A stretch of 64,000 nucleotides of DNA, taken from NCBI RefSeq assembly GCF_019200975.1, contig NZ_JAHTMR010000002.1:167461-231460 (forward strand), read 5' to 3'. Shown piece after piece: positions 15,563 to 25,100 of this stretch (the stretch's first letter is position 1; every line of letters begins with the position of its first letter). The position numbers were made by a program, and so were the translations under genes. The notes below the pieces were generated by a model. It searched no databases. It saw only the letters and a program-made list of their open reading frames with translations, and was not told the DNA's origin. This DNA comes from Pseudomonas sp. PD9R (GTDB lineage: Bacteria > Pseudomonadota > Gammaproteobacteria > Pseudomonadales > Pseudomonadaceae).

Positions 15563-18085
15563 ATGTTCCCGATGACGCCCATCGCGGCAGCGCTTGCGCT
15601 GCTGTTATGTAGCAGTGCATTTGCGGCGCCCACATCTGTTGATAATACGCCTCGAAGTTTGCTGGCTCAGGCCAAAGGCTTGCCAGCGGATTTCGAGGAG
15701 CATTTCTTCGATGTTCCGTTGGCGGTTCGGGTTGAACTCGATCAACAACCACTTGGCGAGGCGATGATTGTGTTGTCCCGCGATGATCGGGTCGCTTTGC
15801 TCGAATTCACCGATACCAGCGAAAGCCGCTATAGCGCCGGCGAGCGCGATGCATGGTCCGGCATTCTGAAACCCGGCGTGGCGCTGGGCGCCTGCACCGC
15901 TCAATGTCCGGAGCAGATGCTGGCGATTCACTACAACCTCGAAAATTCCTTGCTGTCGATCGTCACTGAAAATGCCGAGCGCGACAGTGAAGCCAAGCGT
16001 TATTACGATCATCCAGAAGGCGGCAGCAGCGGCCTGATAGTACGCAATCAGCTTAATCTCAACGGCGGCCAGGATCAGAACCTGGGCGGGCGTTTCGGCC
16101 TCGAAGCCAGTGGTAGCCTGGGCAACTGGAGCCAGGCCTTCAACATGCAATTGGCCCGTATGGGCGGTCCCGACGACAAGACCTTTCACGCGGTGCATGA
16201 GCTCTATACTCAGCGAGAACTGGAGGGCAGTTTTTTCCGTCTGGGTTATTTCACGCCCAACTCTGAAGGTCTGACCCGGCAGCCCCGTTCGTTCGGCACC
16301 AGTCCCGATACGGCCGTCGGGGTGATGTATGGCAGCTCCGACAGCCTGGCGATCGACAATCTCAAACCTAGCGTCTACCCGATCTATGTCACGGCCAACC
16401 GGCAGGGCTCCGTGGAGATCTATCGCGATGGGTTGCTGATCAATACCCAGTCGGTGCCGGCCGGATTGCAAACCCTCGACACCCGTCCATTGCCCGGTGG
16501 CATTTATGAGGTGGAAGTACGGCTGATCGAAGACGGTCAAGCCACCTCGTCCACCCAGGAACTGATCTACAAGCCGAACAACTGGCGCAACCACGATGAA
16601 CGCTGGCGCTACAACCTGTTCGCCGGGCAGGAAAGCAAATTGCTCAGCAACTGGGATCAACAGGACACGGGCGATGCGACCGCCGGTGCTGCGATCAATT
16701 ACCTGTTGCACCCCCGCGTGGTGCTCGGTCTGTCGGCGCGCCAGATTCGCGACACACTTCAATTCGGTGGTTCCATCGACTGGAGCCTGGCCAACAGCAC
16801 CAGCGTGTTCGCCAACCTGTACCAGACCGAAGATCACGGCACCGGTGTCGATCTGCAAGGCCTGTACAACTATGGCTCCGGCAGTCTGGTGGTGAGTCAC
16901 AATCGCAGTTGGCTCGACACCCGCAACACGTACGACACGTTGCCCGACGGCACCCGTGTACGCCAACGCAATGTGTTTACTGGCGAGACCAGCAATTCAT
17001 CCCTGGCGCTGAACCACCGGATCAGCCGCAAAAGTTCGCTCAACGCGCGGGTGTCCCACAGTGAAGGCAACGTCGAAGGCGTAGGTGCGGATCTGGGCTG
17101 GACCCAACGCACTGAAGTGTTTGGCAGCGATGCCAACTGGCGACTGTCGCTGTTCGACCGTCCCGGCAGCTACAGCAGCGGCGATGCGCGCAATCGCGGG
17201 ATCGACTTGAGTATCAGCCTGGCACTGGGCGGTCCGGGCCAGCAGATTTCCGGCAGTATCGGCAGCCGCACCGCCCGTGACGGCAGCCGCGACACCAACG
17301 CATCGCTCGGCTACCGCAAAGACCTGCAGGACCACGTGCTGCAGAGTGTCTCGGTGACGGCGCTCACCGACACCTATGGCGTCGGCCTGTCGAGCCTGGC
17401 GAACTTTCGCACCGACTCGGTCAACGGCGACGGGTTTATCCAGCGTTCATCGTTCAACGACAACTTCACCGGTGGCCTGAACCTGGAGAGCACGGTGGCC
17501 GTCGGTGGTCAGAGAATGGTGCTGACCAGCCAAAATCAAGGGCGCGGTGCCGGAATGATCGTCGACGTCGAGTCCGACATCGACGGTGTCGCTTTGCGCG
17601 CCGACGACCTGAGCGGCAGCAGTGCCGCCTTGCGCCCAGGGCGCAACTTCATTCCGCTCACGGCCTACAAGAACAGCTCGGTGAGTTTCGATTTCGAAGG
17701 CAATCACGTCCCGGCGGCGAGCATCGAACCGGCGCGCACTCGCTATCACCTGAACAAGGGTGGCGTGGAGTACCGCAAGGTGCGGGTGATGAAAACCCTG
17801 ACCGTGCTCGGCCGTTTGCTCGATCCGCAAGGGCGGCCGCTCAAGGGCCATCACGTAATCAACCACGCCAGCCGTGGTGTCAGTGAGGTCGATGGCTTCT
17901 TCTCGATGGAAATGAACGCCGGCTCGCCAACGCTCGAAGTGCGTTATGCGGACCAGTTGCTCTGCCAGTTCCGGCTCGACACCGACCAGCACCGCAGTGA
18001 AAACAACGTGTTGATGATCGGGGATTTGCGTTGCAGTCCGGACACTTTGGCGGATGCCACGGTCAGCCAGCAGAAGGCCGGCTAA
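15563..18085 (+). CDS. CS1-type outer-membrane fimbrial usher, operon 1
   Basis: 840-residue outer-membrane usher (CooC/TcfC/CfaC type) that assembles and exports the pilus. Signal peptide MFPMTPIAAALALLLC...SAFA. An N-terminal periplasmic segment (FEEHFFDVPLAVRVELDQ) is followed by the barrel (GLIVRNQLNLNGGQ onward), a plug-like region (NRQGSVEIYRDGLLI, DTRPLPGGIYEVEVRLIEDG), many alternating barrel strands, and the C-terminal CS1-pili formation domain (GRLLDPQGRPLKGHHVINH, DGFFSMEMNAG). Length fits the alpha-usher group. The annotated start is the first ATG after the hairpin; a second Met at codon 4 is possible. Very similar to the operon 2 usher. Confidence 0.9.
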   Translation: MFPMTPIAAALALLLCSSAFAAPTSVDNTPRSLLAQAKGLPADFEEHFFDVPLAVRVELDQQPLGEAMIVLSRDDRVALLEFTDTSESRYSAGERDAWSGILKPGVALGACTAQCPEQMLAIHYNLENSLLSIVTENAERDSEAKRYYDHPEGGSSGLIVRNQLNLNGGQDQNLGGRFGLEASGSLGNWSQAFNMQLARMGGPDDKTFHAVHELYTQRELEGSFFRLGYFTPNSEGLTRQPRSFGTSPDTAVGVMYGSSDSLAIDNLKPSVYPIYVTANRQGSVEIYRDGLLINTQSVPAGLQTLDTRPLPGGIYEVEVRLIEDGQATSSTQELIYKPNNWRNHDERWRYNLFAGQESKLLSNWDQQDTGDATAGAAINYLLHPRVVLGLSARQIRDTLQFGGSIDWSLANSTSVFANLYQTEDHGTGVDLQGLYNYGSGSLVVSHNRSWLDTRNTYDTLPDGTRVRQRNVFTGETSNSSLALNHRISRKSSLNARVSHSEGNVEGVGADLGWTQRTEVFGSDANWRLSLFDRPGSYSSGDARNRGIDLSISLALGGPGQQISGSIGSRTARDGSRDTNASLGYRKDLQDHVLQSVSVTALTDTYGVGLSSLANFRTDSVNGDGFIQRSSFNDNFTGGLNLESTVAVGGQRMVLTSQNQGRGAGMIVDVESDIDGVALRADDLSGSSAALRPGRNFIPLTAYKNSSVSFDFEGNHVPAASIEPARTRYHLNKGGVEYRKVRVMKTLTVLGRLLDPQGRPLKGHHVINHASRGVSEVDGFFSMEMNAGSPTLEVRYADQLLCQFRLDTDQHRSENNVLMIGDLRCSPDTLADATVSQQKAG

Positions 18086-18119
18086 TGGCACAGGTATTGA
18101 TTTTTCACGGAGTGCAATC

Positions 18120-19382
18120 ATGAATCTCAACACCGCATGGCCGGGAGGGTTTAGTCGTGGCCGATGGCTGGGGTTGCTGGCGATGTTTGCGGCGACGACG
18201 GCGGGGGCGGCGACCCAGGAAATCAGGGCCTTGTTCACGCCCGATTCGGCCAACCCGCTGCGCAATGAGTTCGTCAACAAGACGCCGTCCAGTGGTTACT
18301 GCGAGTACTACCCCGATATTTGTCGCAACAGCAATACCTTCAGTCTCCGGCTGCTGACGAGCGTCGAATCGAACAAGGCCCTGCAAGCCGATGCAGATCC
18401 ACGCAACAGTGCGATGTTCAAGGTGCCGGGAGGGTGGCGTTCGTTGAATGTCACCAATCCAGAAACGGGAGATGTACAAGCAGTCGAAGTCCGTATTGCC
18501 GGCGTGGGTTCCAACCATGTTTTGAGTGATACGGCGGTCAATCTGACCGGGGCTGAGAACGCTGGAGAAGGGCACAATAAATTATGGAAAGGCTTGAGCT
18601 GGGTCAATCCGGCGCCTCCCTGTGTAAGCACCGGGATGGGGTTTTATGGGGCGCGTACATACGCTTTTTTTTGGAAAACCCCCGATGAACGCGCCTGCGT
18701 CAAAGTGGCCAACTTTCCAATCCCTGCAATGACCTATGAGTATCTGGACTTTGCCTACGAGCTGCGCACGCCTAACCCGCTGGGCATGTCGTCAGGGCTC
18801 TACACCGGGAGCCTGAGTTATCGCCTGGGCCCTGGCGGCGACTTTGACTTCGGCGATGTAATGATTCCGAACGACCCCGACCTGACCCTGGATTTCGTGC
18901 TGGACGTTCAGCACACCCTGAAAGTCGAGATTCCCCCCGGCGGCGAAAAGGTCCAGTTGGTACCGGCGGGCGGCTGGCAAAGCTGGCTGCACGCGGGACG
19001 CAGGCCTGTGCGGTTGTTCCGTGACCAGACGTTCAACATCTCCGCGTCGTCGCGCTTCAAGATGCAGTTGAGATGCGGGCTCGACGGGGCACCCTTCGAT
19101 TGCGTGATTCGAGATACGGTCGAGAGAAGATCAGTCGAATTACAAGTCAGTGTCAGCCTGCCCAACGGTTTGACGGACCTCTCCGGCCAACCGGTCAGGC
19201 GCCAGCGATTAAGGGTGGGCGAGGCCAATGCGTTGCAGTTCCAACCCGGTTTCTATGTGGACCGGGCGCCGGGGACTCTGCATTTCGAGGTCCCGCAAAG
19301 TCAGATGGAATTCATGCTGAGGCCCGGAGCAGGGCCCTCATTTTCCGGCAGCGCCACGGTGATCTGGGATTCGGAAGTCTGA
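18120..19382 (+). CDS. CS1-type fimbrial tip adhesin, operon 1, first copy
   Basis: 420-residue exported minor subunit of the CooD/CfaE/CblD family that caps the pilus and binds the target. The signal peptide ends near TTAGA, before ATQEIRALFTPDS. The N-terminal half (with CEYYPDICRNSNTFS cysteines, CVSTG, ACVKV) is the likely adhesin domain. The conserved YEYLDFAYELRTPNPLGMSSG block and GGDFDFGDVMIP lead to the C-terminal pilin-like domain ending TVIWDSEV. The start at 18120 is chosen because GGAG precedes it by 8-10 bases and it begins the signal peptide. It sits between the usher and chaperone, and a second, about 75% similar copy ends the operon. Confidence 0.85.
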   Translation: MNLNTAWPGGFSRGRWLGLLAMFAATTAGAATQEIRALFTPDSANPLRNEFVNKTPSSGYCEYYPDICRNSNTFSLRLLTSVESNKALQADADPRNSAMFKVPGGWRSLNVTNPETGDVQAVEVRIAGVGSNHVLSDTAVNLTGAENAGEGHNKLWKGLSWVNPAPPCVSTGMGFYGARTYAFFWKTPDERACVKVANFPIPAMTYEYLDFAYELRTPNPLGMSSGLYTGSLSYRLGPGGDFDFGDVMIPNDPDLTLDFVLDVQHTLKVEIPPGGEKVQLVPAGGWQSWLHAGRRPVRLFRDQTFNISASSRFKMQLRCGLDGAPFDCVIRDTVERRSVELQVSVSLPNGLTDLSGQPVRRQRLRVGEANALQFQPGFYVDRAPGTLHFEVPQSQMEFMLRPGAGPSFSGSATVIWDSEV

Positions 19383-19441
19383 CGCACCTCGCGCCAATAA
19401 GGCGTGCCAGCGTTCTGTTCAATGTCATGAGGTTCAACGGT

Positions 19442-20188
19442 ATGAAGCGACTGTGGCTACTAATGAGTTTAAGCGGACTTTCCCTGGGCATTCAGGCCGG
19501 GCCGCAGATCAACGTCGGAACGGTTTACGACTATCTGGATGGCGACAAAAGCACGTACCTCAAGCGTGTGTTCAACAGCGGTGACAGCACGGCCTTCGTC
19601 AAGGTCAACATCCTGGAAATAATCTATGACGCCGATGGCACGGCCCGCGAAGTACCGGTCGAGGCGCAGGCCGATGTGAGTGCGCGTAACGGCGTGATGG
19701 CCAGCCCCGCGCGTTTGATTGTGCCGGCCAACGGCATGCAGGGCACGCGCCTGCTGCACATGGGCGAGCGAGACACCGAGCGTTACTTTCGCGTGCGGTT
19801 CATTCCTGTGGTGCCGGAAAAGGAAGACGAATTCGCCGTCTCCAGTGAAGAGCGCGATGAGTACAAAAAAAACCTGTCGGCGGGCGTCAACGTCATGACC
19901 GGGTTCGGCACCGTGTTTTTTGTACGCCCCAAAAACAGTCGGTTCGACAGCGTAATCGATGACAGCCCGGGCACTTATCGGCTGCGTAACAACGGCAACA
20001 CTGTGGTGGTGGTCGATGAGTTCCGTAACTGTTCGCTGAAGAGCGAAACCGAGTGCGAGCCCACCACCAAACATCACGTCAGGGCGGGCAACACCTTCGA
20101 GTTCGAGAAGAAACCCGGACGTGAATACCGCTTCAATCTGGTCGAGGGCGACAGCAAAAAAACCGTGCGTATTGCCAGCCCGTCATGA
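19442..20188 (+). CDS. CS1-type periplasmic fimbrial chaperone, operon 1
   Basis: 248-residue exported chaperone (CooB/CfaA type). Signal peptide MKRLWLLMSLSGLSLG...IQAG, then PQINVGTVYDYLDGDKSTYLKR. The Ig-like fold features ASPARLIVPANGMQGTRLLHMG (G1-like donor region) and RYFRVRFIPVVPEKEDEF match the alpha-chaperone group. The start at 19442 has GAGG nine bases upstream; an in-frame ATG at 19427 is possible. It is placed after the first adhesin here, but directly after the usher in operon 2. Role: fold and deliver pilins and adhesins to the usher by donor-strand complementation. Confidence 0.87.
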   Translation: MKRLWLLMSLSGLSLGIQAGPQINVGTVYDYLDGDKSTYLKRVFNSGDSTAFVKVNILEIIYDADGTAREVPVEAQADVSARNGVMASPARLIVPANGMQGTRLLHMGERDTERYFRVRFIPVVPEKEDEFAVSSEERDEYKKNLSAGVNVMTGFGTVFFVRPKNSRFDSVIDDSPGTYRLRNNGNTVVVVDEFRNCSLKSETECEPTTKHHVRAGNTFEFEKKPGREYRFNLVEGDSKKTVRIASPS

Positions 20189-20242
20189 CCCGGTGCGAGT
20201 GCGGTCAAACCTCGCGATTTTTATCTGGAACAGGGACCTGAA

Positions 20243-20737
20243 ATGATCAAGCAATCGGCCATCGTCTTGTGGATAGTCGGGATTACGCTAATGAGTTCTC
20301 CGGCTTTCGCGGCACGCGAAGAGCACAGGTTCGAAGTGTCGGTGAATATTCCGACCCTGGGGTTTTACGTGATACCCGCCGAGACAAACTGGATTCATCG
20401 CGAACAGATATTGCCGTGGAATATAAACACTTCGACGCTGGGTGGGCTGCGCAAAAACTTCGATGTCAAACACGACACCAGCGCGATCGAAGCACGGCTT
20501 GAAAGTGAACCTTATTTGTCCAACGGACGGGCAGATCAGAACATTTACTTGCGTGTGAGCTTCAACGGCACGGACCTCAGCCATGACCCGCAGCCTCGGC
20601 AGGTAGTGTCCGCCGCGGAGGCTGTCGCAGGTGGGCGTTTCCCCCTGGAGATACATCCGAAAACGCCTGCTGGCGGCTATAAACCGGGCGCTTACCATGG
20701 CAACGTCCAGTTGATCTTCAATGCCGCGGCGCCCTGA
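20243..20737 (+). CDS. CS1-type second fimbrial subunit, operon 1
   Basis: 164-residue exported pilin-like protein. Signal peptide ends SSPAFAA. The mature part begins REEHRFEVSVNIPTLGFYVIP, the donor strand and first strand of the CS1-subunit family, and ends AYHGNVQLIFNAAAP, parallel to the end of the major pilin. Contains RKNFDVKHDTSAIEARLESEPYLSNG. It is more diverged from the family than the first-gene pilin, and resembles the equivalent operon 2 protein most. A minor shaft or adaptor role just below the tip adhesin is an inference from gene order. Confidence 0.8.
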   Translation: MIKQSAIVLWIVGITLMSSPAFAAREEHRFEVSVNIPTLGFYVIPAETNWIHREQILPWNINTSTLGGLRKNFDVKHDTSAIEARLESEPYLSNGRADQNIYLRVSFNGTDLSHDPQPRQVVSAAEAVAGGRFPLEIHPKTPAGGYKPGAYHGNVQLIFNAAAP

Positions 20738-20783
20738 TCCCAGACGCCCGAACACCCCCGATCAAATTTCATAGAGTGCAAAC

Positions 20784-22043
20784 ATGAATTCCCAGACTCA
20801 TTCCCCGGGATGGCTTCGCCGTGGCCGCTCGCTGGCACTCCTGGCCGTTGTAGCCGCGTCATCGGCGGGCGCGGCAACCCAGGAAATCAGGGCATTATTC
20901 ACGCCTGACTCGGCCAACCCGCTGCGTAACGATTTCATCAACAAAACGCCGTCCAGTGGTTACTGCGAGTACTACCCCGAGGTCTGTCGCAACAGCAATA
21001 CCTTCAGCATTCGCCTGCTGACCAGTGTCGAGTCGAACACGGCCATACAAGCCGATGCTGATCCGCGCAATAGCGCGATGTTCAAGGTGCCAGGAGGGTG
21101 GCGTGCGTTGACGGTCACCAATGCACAAACCGGCGATGATCAAACCGTCGAAGTGCGTATTTCCGGCGTGGGTTCCAACCATGTATTGAGTGATACCGCT
21201 GCCAATTTGACGGGTGCTTCGAACGCACGGGAAGGACACGACGCCTTGTGGAAAGGATCAGGCTGGCTATATGCCCCGACTCCCTGTCAAACCACCGGGA
21301 TGGCATTCTTCGGCGAAAGCACCTACGCGTTTTTCTGGAAAAACCCCAACGCTAGCGCGTGTGTAAAAGTCGCCAATTTTCCCATCCCGGGCATGACCTA
21401 CGAATACCTGGACTTTGCCTACGAACTGCGCACACCTAATCCGCTGGGGATGTCGTCAGGGCTCTACAACGGGAGCCTGAGTTACCGCTTGGGCCCCGGC
21501 GGCGATTTCGACTTCGGCGATGTCATGATCCCGAGCGACCCCGACTTGACCCTGAATTTCGTACTGGACGTTCAACACACCCTCAAAGTCGACATTCCTC
21601 CCGGTGGCGACAAAGTCCAGCTGGTTCCGGCAGGCGGGTGGCAAAGCTGGCTGCACGCGGGACGCAAGCCCGTTCGATTGTTCCGTGACCAGACATTCAA
21701 TATTTCCGCCAGTTCTCGTTTCAAGATGTACCTGGATTGTCAGTTTGGCCCCGGCAGGGCTTGCTACCTGGATGACGGCAAAAACATTTTTGTTCCGATA
21801 GAGATCAGTGTGAGTCTGCCTGCGGGTTTGATGGATACCAGTGGCCGACCGGTTAGTCGCCAGGTGTTGAAAGTCGGGGAAGCGGCGGGGGAAGTGTTTC
21901 AACCCAGTCAGTATGTGGATCGAAAACCCGGGACATTGCATTTCGAAATGCATCATAAAGAAGCGATTGACGCGGTGCTTTTACCGCATACGGCCAAGCA
22001 CTATCGCGGCAACGTCGTGGTTATTTGGGATTCGCAAGTCTGA
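20784..22043 (+). CDS. CS1-type fimbrial tip adhesin, operon 1, second copy
   Basis: 419 residues, CooD/CfaE/CblD family, a clear duplicate of the gene at 18120. Long blocks are almost unchanged between the two (YEYLDFAYELRTPNPLGMSS, QHTLKV, VQLVPAGGWQSWLHAGR, RDQTFNISASSRFKM), while residues about 150-190 and 330-410 differ strongly. Both keep their cysteines in CEYYP..CRNSN and ACVKV. The start at 20784 has a GAG-rich leader (TAGAGTGCAAAC) and opens a signal peptide ending SSAGA. It is last in the operon, followed by a terminator. The two copies may be alternative tips with different binding. Confidence 0.85.
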   Translation: MNSQTHSPGWLRRGRSLALLAVVAASSAGAATQEIRALFTPDSANPLRNDFINKTPSSGYCEYYPEVCRNSNTFSIRLLTSVESNTAIQADADPRNSAMFKVPGGWRALTVTNAQTGDDQTVEVRISGVGSNHVLSDTAANLTGASNAREGHDALWKGSGWLYAPTPCQTTGMAFFGESTYAFFWKNPNASACVKVANFPIPGMTYEYLDFAYELRTPNPLGMSSGLYNGSLSYRLGPGGDFDFGDVMIPSDPDLTLNFVLDVQHTLKVDIPPGGDKVQLVPAGGWQSWLHAGRKPVRLFRDQTFNISASSRFKMYLDCQFGPGRACYLDDGKNIFVPIEISVSLPAGLMDTSGRPVSRQVLKVGEAAGEVFQPSQYVDRKPGTLHFEMHHKEAIDAVLLPHTAKHYRGNVVVIWDSQV

Positions 22044-22065
22044 CGGATTGTGCGTCGATTTGCAG

Positions 22066-22104
22066 GCAGCCTGACCGTGAGTTTTACCGTCAGGCTGCTT
22101 TCTT
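22066..22104 (+). terminator. rho-independent terminator of fimbrial operon 1
   Basis: Perfect 10-bp stem GCAGCCTGAC (22066-22075) with GTCAGGCTGC (22089-22098), loop CGTGAGTTTTACC, then TTTCTT. It begins 23 bases after the stop of the second adhesin. Confidence 0.82.
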
Positions 22105-22129
22105 CCTGTCATTTGAAACGTGGCGATTT

Positions 22130-25100
22130 TTACAAACCTGCTCGCCTCAGTGCATCGCGGGTCAAGCGTCTCAAGAGTTCTTTTTCTTCATCGCCAAGAT
22201 CGATCAGAAACCGCTCGAAGTTCATATCGCTGATCGGTTCATCGGCAAACACAACGGTTGGTGGCACCGGCAAATCATTTATCAGGTTCCGGAGCCGTTC
22301 TCGTAGTGCGCCCCGTTCGGCCTCGCTCGCTTGCGTCGAGTCCAGCCACTGCTGCTGTGTTTCACGCAAGGTTTCGAGCTGTTCGTACTTGCGCATATAC
22401 AGCCGTTTGTTGGTCTCGAATTCCACCGGGTATTTGTCGCGCAAATATCGCTCCCAAAAGTCTCGCTCGAGCATTTTGTTCACCAGACCATCACCTTCTT
22501 CCAGGGAAAGCACGGTGTCATAGGCTTGGTTGACCATTGCATCGGTAACGCCCGAGATCTCTCGGTAAAGCATGCCTCTGGACTGCCAGGGCAGGTTCAA
22601 GCGCTCGGCCAGTGCTGTCTGGTAGGCCAGGTAGACTTCGACTTCATCGGGATCGCCGCCTCGACTCGCCATGTCCGCCTCGGCGATTTCGTTGACTTGG
22701 TCCAGCCGCGCCGCGCCTTTGGCCAGGGTGACCAACTTGCGCTCAAGCTGCGCCGGATCAGTGGAGTAGGAGGACGCCTCCGAGGTCAGCACCTTGATGC
22801 CCATGTTGTTGAAGCGTTGCGCACCGGCATCGGCGCAGTTGTCCGGTTGCTCGACGGCGGCGAACAGCTCCTCACGCAGATTTGCATCGAGGTGCACGGC
22901 ATCGAGCATGCGCCAGACGCGCTGCATCAGTTGATTGCGCGGCTCGCCACCCGCGCGATAGTCGGAAAAATATCGAGTGTCGATCAGGAAGGACAAGAAC
23001 TGCTCGGAGCCGGGTTCCGACTTCACTTCGGCCCAGATGTTCGTTCGTGTGCTGCCCCAGCCCGGTACCTCGTTCCAGAGGTCGGTGCTCAAGTTCGCAT
23101 GGATGATCGGATCGGTTTCGCCCGATGGAAGCACCCTGGGTTCAACGGACAGGCCAACCGAGCGGCGGATGGTCTGATAGCGCAGCCGGTCGAGATCCGA
23201 CAGGTTAGCCACGTCAAGATATGTGCGGGCGACGACCGAGGCGCCCGGCGAGCCGGGAACCACCTCGGGAATCTGGCCGATCGGATTATCCCGCAGGTCA
23301 AGCAAAAAACCGCGCGGCCTGGGCTTGGCAAAAGTACCTTCGGGCCACGTCATGATCACCGTGTCCCTTAACCCTACGACTTTCAGTCGAGGCATGTGCC
23401 CAATGTCTACAGGTCTGCCCAGCGGGTTTTCATCGAGCCGCAGGATTTCCAGATAAGTCAGGCGGTTCAGTTGTTCGACATCGGCTACATCCAGCACGAT
23501 CTGGTTGTCGCTCAGGCGCAGGCGTTCCAGCCCGCGCATGGCGCTGATGCTCTTCGGCATTCTGGTCAGTTCGCAGCCTTTCGCACTGAGTTCCCGCAGG
23601 TTGGGAAAGTCCTTCAACAGCCCGTTCGCTTCGCTGGAAAAACGAGTGTTGTCGAGTTTTAGCACCGTAACCTTATCGAGAAACCTTCCGAGTTTCGGGC
23701 GTTGGGACCACCAATGTTGCAGATCGAGCGGCAGCATTTCCCTGGAGAGATCGAGCGAGTAACTGTCCGGCTCAGCACGGCTGCCCAGCCCAGTGGTTTT
23801 GCGTTCGAAGCACTCGATAAGGCGTTCGGCGATGTGTAGTCCGCCGTCATCGCGAAAGGCATAAGTGCCAGGCCCCCAACCTTCTATTTGCTGGTTTTCC
23901 CATGTGGCCACGATGTCGTTCAGCTCATCCAGATCACGTTCCTGCACATCCATGGCCCTTTGCGGTTCACCTTGGGCGGTCAAAGCATTGGCGAATGCAT
24001 CGACCTCACTTTCATTGAAGTGCGGATGCAGGTCGCGAATTCGTTCGTGCAGAGTGACGGCTTCACGGCTTAGGCCCCCGCCACGAACCAACAACATCGT
24101 TTCATGCTCGGCAACCGGGCGAATCGGCGGCGTGGCAAGGACAGTACGTCGCTCACTGGGTGGAGCTGACTTGGCGATGACCCATTGCCTGAAAAACTCT
24201 GCATCACCCGGTTTGTAACCGAGCGCGTTTTGTCCTTCCTTGCCCATCGCATGCAGCAGGGATTCAAAAAAAACATCGGCCTCATGGATCGGCTGATCCG
24301 AGGCGTCACGCACCTGATATTTCCCTGCGTCATCGCGAATCAGTATTCGAATTTTCCTGGCGTCGTCTGGCCCCGCGCTGTCGCGCAATTCTCCATCGAA
24401 GGTACGCTGGCGGATCTCAATGCGCACGTCGCCGAACATATCGGTGTGGAGTCGCAGTGCTCCCAGTGCCAGGCGTTCTGTATCGATATTGCTCAGTGCA
24501 TCGTGGTACAGGCCTTGGGCGGCTCTGACCGAGCTGACTTCGAACTGAAGTTCCCGAGCGTAGTTTTTCAAGCGCAGTGGCAATCGATTGTATTGCGCGA
24601 TCTGCCGTTGCTCGGTTGCGCTGGCGCTGGCGAGGATGTTTTGCGCAATGTTTTCGGGTAGCTCAGGAAAGTCGCTGAACAGCAGGGTGATCTCGGGGGA
24701 TAACGCTGCGGTCGTGCTTGCGCCAGTGCCAAGACGTTGCAGGGTATCGGTCAGCAGCGGCGGCGGTGGGGCGTTCTCAACGTGCATCCTGCGCAGTGCC
24801 GCTTCATCGGTGCCGCTGATCTGGCGGATCTGTTCCAGTTGTTCGTCGCTGAAGGCGTCGGTGGTGTGACCGATGCGCCTCATCAATGTCGATCCTTCCC
24901 ACTCCCGCGGGTTTTCCGTTTCGCTGACCCAGGCACCTTCGCCGTTGTGCCGCAGGGTCGGTGCGTACGCGTCGGCGCGTTGTGGATGCTGGATGCGGTG
25001 CTGGCCGGTGACGGGGTCTTCCCGCACTTCGAAGTGCTTACCGTCCAGGCGCAAAATGCGTTGGTTCTGATGCTGGTAAATACCTTGCCCATCGGGTCTC

